This document shows positions 1-64,000 of a stretch of 64,000 nt of DNA, one piece after another. The notes under the pieces were generated by a model that did not search any database, was not told the origin of the DNA, and worked only from the letters and a program-made list of their open reading frames with translations. Position numbers and translations under genes: made by a program. The first letter of the stretch is position 1. Each line of letters begins with the position of its first letter. The DNA is from Tubiluchus corallicola (Eukaryota; Priapulida; Priapulimorpha; Priapulimorphida; Tubiluchidae), in contig JAQGDQ010000158.1 of NCBI GenBank assembly GCA_030141605.1, forward strand, positions 62,001 to 126,000, read 5' to 3'.

Positions 1-2
1 CA

Positions 3-560
3 GATTCTTATCCAGGAATATGGGTTATTCCTTTGACGGATTGGGTTGACACAAATGACACACTGTGTGCTTTAGTAGACAACTGCTACTTCCCAAATGA
101 CAAAGATGAATCTTTGGAGCTCCTTAGGAAGAACTTCCGAACGAGTTATGATGGGTCCAGAGCACCTCTAATGCTAAATCTCCGCTCTCGTTGGTTCTTA
201 GAGGGCGCTTACAACATGGAAGCCCTGCAAGAATTCTTTGATGAAGTGCAAGCACTAGGTGATGTTTATGTTGTCTCTGCTGCCAAGGCATTAGAATGGA
301 TGAGAAACCCAACGAGCATTGCTGACATAGCTAGTAGCGATGTGTTCACATGCACAGAACCGGATGAAACGGCAGTATGTGAGCATGGTAACGTCTGCGC
401 TTACTTCAACATCACTTACCATCCAAACTCTGAGGATCATCCTGGTGACAGGTACATGGAAACATGTTCTGAATGTCCACCAGAATATCCATGGCTAGGC
501 AATCCAGAAGGGGAGTCACTAGATCTCCCTGATGTCCAACATGCCCCAATTGGTAAATAG
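3..560 (+). CDS. Chitin deacetylase-like protein, C-terminal coding exon (5' partial)
   Basis: The open frame runs in from the left edge and ends at TAG (558-560), giving 185 codons. The first residues read DSYPGIWVIPLTDWVDTND, which is the 'YPGLWE(V)P' strand of carbohydrate-esterase-4/NodB chitin deacetylases. Next comes a typical C-terminal part of the barrel: LNLRSRWFL, then a helix around LQEFFDEV, then VYVVSAAKALEWMRNPT. The tail is Cys-rich (TCTEPDETAVCEHGNVCAYF, then METCSECPPEYPWLGN), as in many invertebrate CDA-like proteins. By family knowledge these secreted enzymes remove acetyl groups from chitin in extracellular matrix or cuticle. The metal-binding NodB motifs, signal peptide and any chitin-binding domain lie upstream of the window, so activity cannot be judged. 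No start codon is expected here because this is a downstream exon or part of one. An AATAAA occurs at about 1084, but poly(A) usage is unproven. The gene converges on, and may lie inside an intron of, the minus-strand UBR4 gene. Confidence 0.85.
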   Translation, partial: DSYPGIWVIPLTDWVDTNDTLCALVDNCYFPNDKDESLELLRKNFRTSYDGSRAPLMLNLRSRWFLEGAYNMEALQEFFDEVQALGDVYVVSAAKALEWMRNPTSIADIASSDVFTCTEPDETAVCEHGNVCAYFNITYHPNSEDHPGDRYMETCSECPPEYPWLGNPEGESLDLPDVQHAPIGK

Positions 561-3500
561 GCAAATGAATTTGGAAGGTTCCATGAGTTTAAACAGAAAC
601 AGAAGAGCAGTAAGTGCCACCAACCGACTGTAAATAATTAGTTCTTTGACAGTGAGTCAGCATTTGTCTTAATAATTAACGACTTAAGAACTGTATGTGT
701 AAATATCCATTCAGTAATTGTATGTGAAGCCTTGGCTAACTACGCTTATGCAAAATTAGTTTGTGTTGAGAATAACTTAATGTAAGCAGTTCAATGAAGT
801 ATCTTATCATTCTTCTTCATTGTTAAGGCAGCAAATGTCTGTGAAAAATTGCTTAAAATTAAAATAACAATAGCAAAATTATAACAAACGTAAGTTGTTT
901 CAAATGAATACTAGTGTAGTTTTTTATACTCATGTTTTTTTCAATTGATGAAATCTTCCATAGTGTCAAATATAGTGGTATACTATTGTTTCTTGCATTA
1001 TGATTATTAACAGTTATGTTTTGTATCTCTACATTCTCTATAAAACACAAAGTGTGACCTAGCACTTCAACTTTCAAACTGTAAATAAAACCGAATTATT
1101 AGATAACTACTTCTTCAATTTTATTTGTGACTGAATAAGATTAGATAACAGAACTAATGATTTAAAACATTGATGAACAGTTATGTGTACAACTAATGAC
1201 CATCAAAAATATCATTGCAGTAAACTTGGAGTAGAAAACAATGAATTTGGAAAGCAGTAGGTCATTACTAAGTCACGATGAGTATTTTATAACAAAACTG
1301 CACATGCATAGTAATATCAAAATGAAACGAATTTCCTGCATAGTGCAATTATTATAGTCAACATAGTCAACCAAAGCATATGCACTAAAGTCATTCTTTG
1401 AAATTCACTACTGCACTAGTAGGACCACTACCTTGAATAATATAAACAGCAAAGTTCACTTTCTTATCATTCTAAGATATGAAAGTAATAATAAATTAAA
1501 CCATACAGGGTACAGCGGCAGACTCCATAACTTTATTATTGACGTTTTGATGGGAAGTATGGAAATAAACCTTCAATATGACTTTGCTACCTCATTTAAA
1601 AAAATATAAGAAACAATGATTAAAAATAACTAGAGTGGCATTCATACAACAATATAATCTTCAGTGTAACTATAAACTAAAATAGAAATTTAATTAATGA
1701 TGTGTCTTGAGTGGGTCACTACACCTATAAAACTAGTTCAAAGCCGATGCTATCCAACAAATGCTTTGGAATATTAAAATCAATTCATCGCTTCTACTGC
1801 ATTCAAAACACGAAATCTTTTGTGCAAAACACTTTCAATTTTACAAAGCAAGAAGCATGCGTAATCATCCAGCAGGTATAAATAATGTAACTGATACAGT
1901 TAAACACAAGCAAACTGACCTAAATAGAAAATGCCTTCAGCGAAAAATGTTTACAAATAGGAGACTACCCACTCGTGAAGACACGATGAGACCTTGAAGG
2001 AAACTTTTACTATAATTGGAGTCAAAGAATGTAATCAACATGGACATCTATGACCTAAGGGAACGGTACCTAGTATCATTGAGCATAAAAGTTTATTCAA
2101 CAGCAGAAGTGAAGTAGCCGCCGTGTTCTGCTAATTAATATCAATTTTTAGACAGGTGTCAGTCAGTTGTAAATCTGTACTGACACGAAAACTGGTCAAG
2201 GTAGTATGAATCATAAAGAGTGTTAAGTAATTTACATGAAGTGGCCAAGTGGAATACTTGAGTTACCGACATAAGAATTCTTAATGCCAGAATGGCAACA
2301 CTGGAATGTCACCAAGGACAAGCAACAACAATGTACAAGTCTGGAACAGTAAAACTTAATTAAAGCAGAAAAGAAATATTTAAGTAGGATTTTAACAATG
2401 AATAAGCAACAGCGTTTCTCAGCTGACCAAAATTAACCACCAAAACTAACAGCTGCCATCACACCCATATTTCTAAGGTTGCACAGAAAAAAAGTGTGCC
2501 TATTTGACATTACAATGCATTAGCTTTTGGCTGTGAAAGTTACAAGTTTATAGTTTTAGAAGTTTTTGAGTAATAGGCAAAAAGCTTTTGCATGTTAAAA
2601 ACCTAGATGACGGAACAATGTCAGATAATCATCATTTGACAAATAGCCACGTTGAAGTATAAAACATTCAATGCATGGAGCAAAACAATAAAAAAATCAA
2701 ATCAGCCAGGCTGCATCATGGTCTTCATCACAGGATACAAAATGTTGATAAAAATCAATTATCAATAAATAATAGGACTTAATCATCTGGACTACTGTAC
2801 CTGGAATTCCCCTACAGAGAAAGCATACAATTACAACAGCGAGCCGTCTGATGCAAAGCAAAGGTACTAAAGGCAAAAATTCTTGAGTGCTGGGGCCAAA
2901 TATCTCTTAAAAAGTAAGAAACTGTGTGAGTCAGCTGCTGGAAGAAACACCTTTGTCTAGATTGCAGTGAAAATGGTGGACACATAGAGAACTTGTAGGT
3001 TTTTATAATAGTGACAAAATTTTATTCGGCATTTATTTTTTGATTTGTTAATTGAAAACCTCTGTGTCTTTGGAAAAATCTCAAGAAATGGTCTAAAATT
3101 TTTGATGTTTATACATAAACATCTGTAACACCAGTGTAGTAATTTTCAAGCGATTCTGTTACTTTATTCTTATAACGTGTGATACCAAAACTTTGGCACA
3201 TTTTTTTGTGCCACCGGGTTATAACGAAGAGTCGATTTAAACAGCTCGCATACGTCAACCTTTAAAATTCAACTGTTGCAGTACTTCACAACTAACTTGA
3301 CTCACTCCCTGATGTGAAACTATTTCCAATTCACACTGATCAATTCACATATCTAACTATGTTAATTTGACAAGATTGATCTACCTATAAGGTGGAATTT
3401 ATAATACACCAGATGTTATAATATACAAACACTGCAGATTCTGATTCAAGTTTATTATATTTCCCATTTTATGAATATTAACATTTTTTTCCTTATAAAC

Positions 3501-4281
3501 ATTAATTTAGTGACAACTTACAAAATCAAATAATACGGCTCAAGGGAAGGGTGGCAGAAAACTAACAGTTATTAAATTGCCACCCTTATCATTAGTCAAG
3601 GTTGATGGGCTATTAAGCTACAACATCAGTTTCCATGTTGCCAATCATTTGAAAATGAATTTCTATAAGATTAGCAGTTAGAGGAAGACAGGATGATTTT
3701 TCATATACTACCCCATTTTCAAGTACGATAAAAACTATGCATTTTAACACAATTAATACTGCAAAAGGGTTTCTAATAATTAAATAAAAGATTAAAACTT
3801 CATTAACGGCAGGCGAGCCCAACTATTGATGACATCACTAACTAACATAATTTTCAACAGCAAAAATATTCCAATAGCGTGTTGCACGTGTTTGCAAAAG
3901 CGAAAATTGAAGCACAGTCCTACAGTAAGATATCCAGTGTGCTGTACTAAAACTAGGCAAGTTTCATGATAACAATTCAAATTTCAAATTTACCGCTGTA
4001 CTCACGCATGAGCTGTCGAACGTGTGTAGTTCGTCACAAACTATCACATTAGAACTGAGAGGTACAACACTTGTTTTTTTTGTGCAATACGTTTCCGAAA
4101 TGCAGGTGCTAGTGCCCGTCTAACTAGCGAACAGGAAAATGAATGTAACAGCGAAGAACTAGTGGAGCAAACGCAAAATTGTGTTTGTGTAATAATGATG
4201 CTTTCACATATTTCATTTTTGAAAAAAATAGTATGTTTCGTTTCAATATAGAGGGAGAGGAGAATAAGCAACAGCACGTAC
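561..4281. other. Non-coding stretch between the CDA-like stop codon and the last visible UBR4 exon
   Basis: I see no conserved coding segment on either strand. If UBR4 continues to the left, this is part of an intron longer than 4.2 kb; otherwise it is intergenic. The sequence is AT-rich, contains CDA 3' UTR at its left end and a minus-strand LINE 3' end at about 3430-3620. The expected next UBR4 exon (a Cys-rich segment of the FLCNxCGFCKYA type) was searched for and not found. Confidence 0.6.
3430..3620 (-). mobile_element. 3' end of a CR1/L2-like LINE
   Basis: On the minus strand there is a short hairpin with arms AAGGGTGGC/GCCACCCTT (about 3546-3590). It is followed by an A-rich segment ending AATAAACTTGAATCAGAATC. 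A GGGTGGC hairpin followed by a (GAATCT)-type tail is typical of 3' ends of CR1/L2-group non-LTR retrotransposons. The same hairpin type recurs at about 14166-14212. Only the 3' untranslated end is present, as expected of 5'-truncated insertions. Confidence 0.5.

Positions 4282-64000
<59,719 letters not shown>

Noticed and set aside
3792-3980. Minus-strand peptide with LCFNFRFCKHV, resembling the expected next UBR4 motif FLCNxCGFCKYA
   Set aside because: Only about half of the core positions match, the two middle Cys ligands are wrong, the flanks show no UBR4 similarity and no acceptor of the right phase is present. Probably chance.

Overview
The window is animal nuclear DNA. It is AT-rich and intron-dense, with GT-AG introns and many transposon remnants and minisatellites. 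There are no bacterial operons, CRISPR arrays, or rRNA/tRNA genes that I can see. The phylum cannot be fixed from the sequence. A chitin-deacetylase-like gene next to a conserved UBR4 argues for an invertebrate metazoan.

Almost the whole window (4282-64000, minus strand) is the middle of one very large gene: the orthologue of the N-recognin E3 ubiquitin ligase UBR4 (p600; fly Purity of essence/Pushover; plant BIG). I placed 57 exons by comparing their translations with what I know of animal UBR4. The codon phase is continuous through all 57: about 8.9 kb of coding sequence, 2977 whole codons, no internal stop. The exons cover the N-terminal helical-repeat region (64.0-47 kb), an acidic linker and the UBR box (46.4-45.1 kb), a beta-propeller-like stretch and beta-sandwich (42.2-33 kb), a UIM-like acidic region (24-22 kb), a second helical region (21.4-10 kb) and a zinc-ribbon-like Cys cluster (4.5-4.3 kb). 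The true N-terminus lies beyond 64000. The C-terminal part (hemi-RING/UZI region, roughly the last quarter) is not in the window.

At the left edge (3-560, plus strand) is the last coding exon of a chitin-deacetylase-like protein. It converges on UBR4, yet UBR4 has not ended. Either this gene sits inside a long UBR4 intron, or UBR4 or the assembly is broken there.

The introns hold LINE remnants (about 5.1-6.1, 3.43-3.62 and 14.04-14.31 kb), several MITE-like elements (two inverted copies of a TA-flanked 'CTTAACGAC' family; hAT-type elements, one with a perfect 8-bp target duplication; a short TA-type element; a pair of 320-bp elements), two further dispersed repeat families, an 88-bp almost perfect palindrome, and large microsatellites.

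The most unusual feature is a pair of perfectly periodic minisatellites that each contain a splice junction of UBR4. One is a 46-bp unit repeated 35 times, carrying the 3' splice site and first codons of one exon (17241-18850). The other is a 35-bp unit repeated 11 times, carrying the last codons and 5' splice site of another exon (61045-61429). The first yields 35 consecutive candidate acceptors and stays open in frame every third unit, so it could add 46-residue blocks to UBR4. It sits in the only GC-AG intron seen in the gene.
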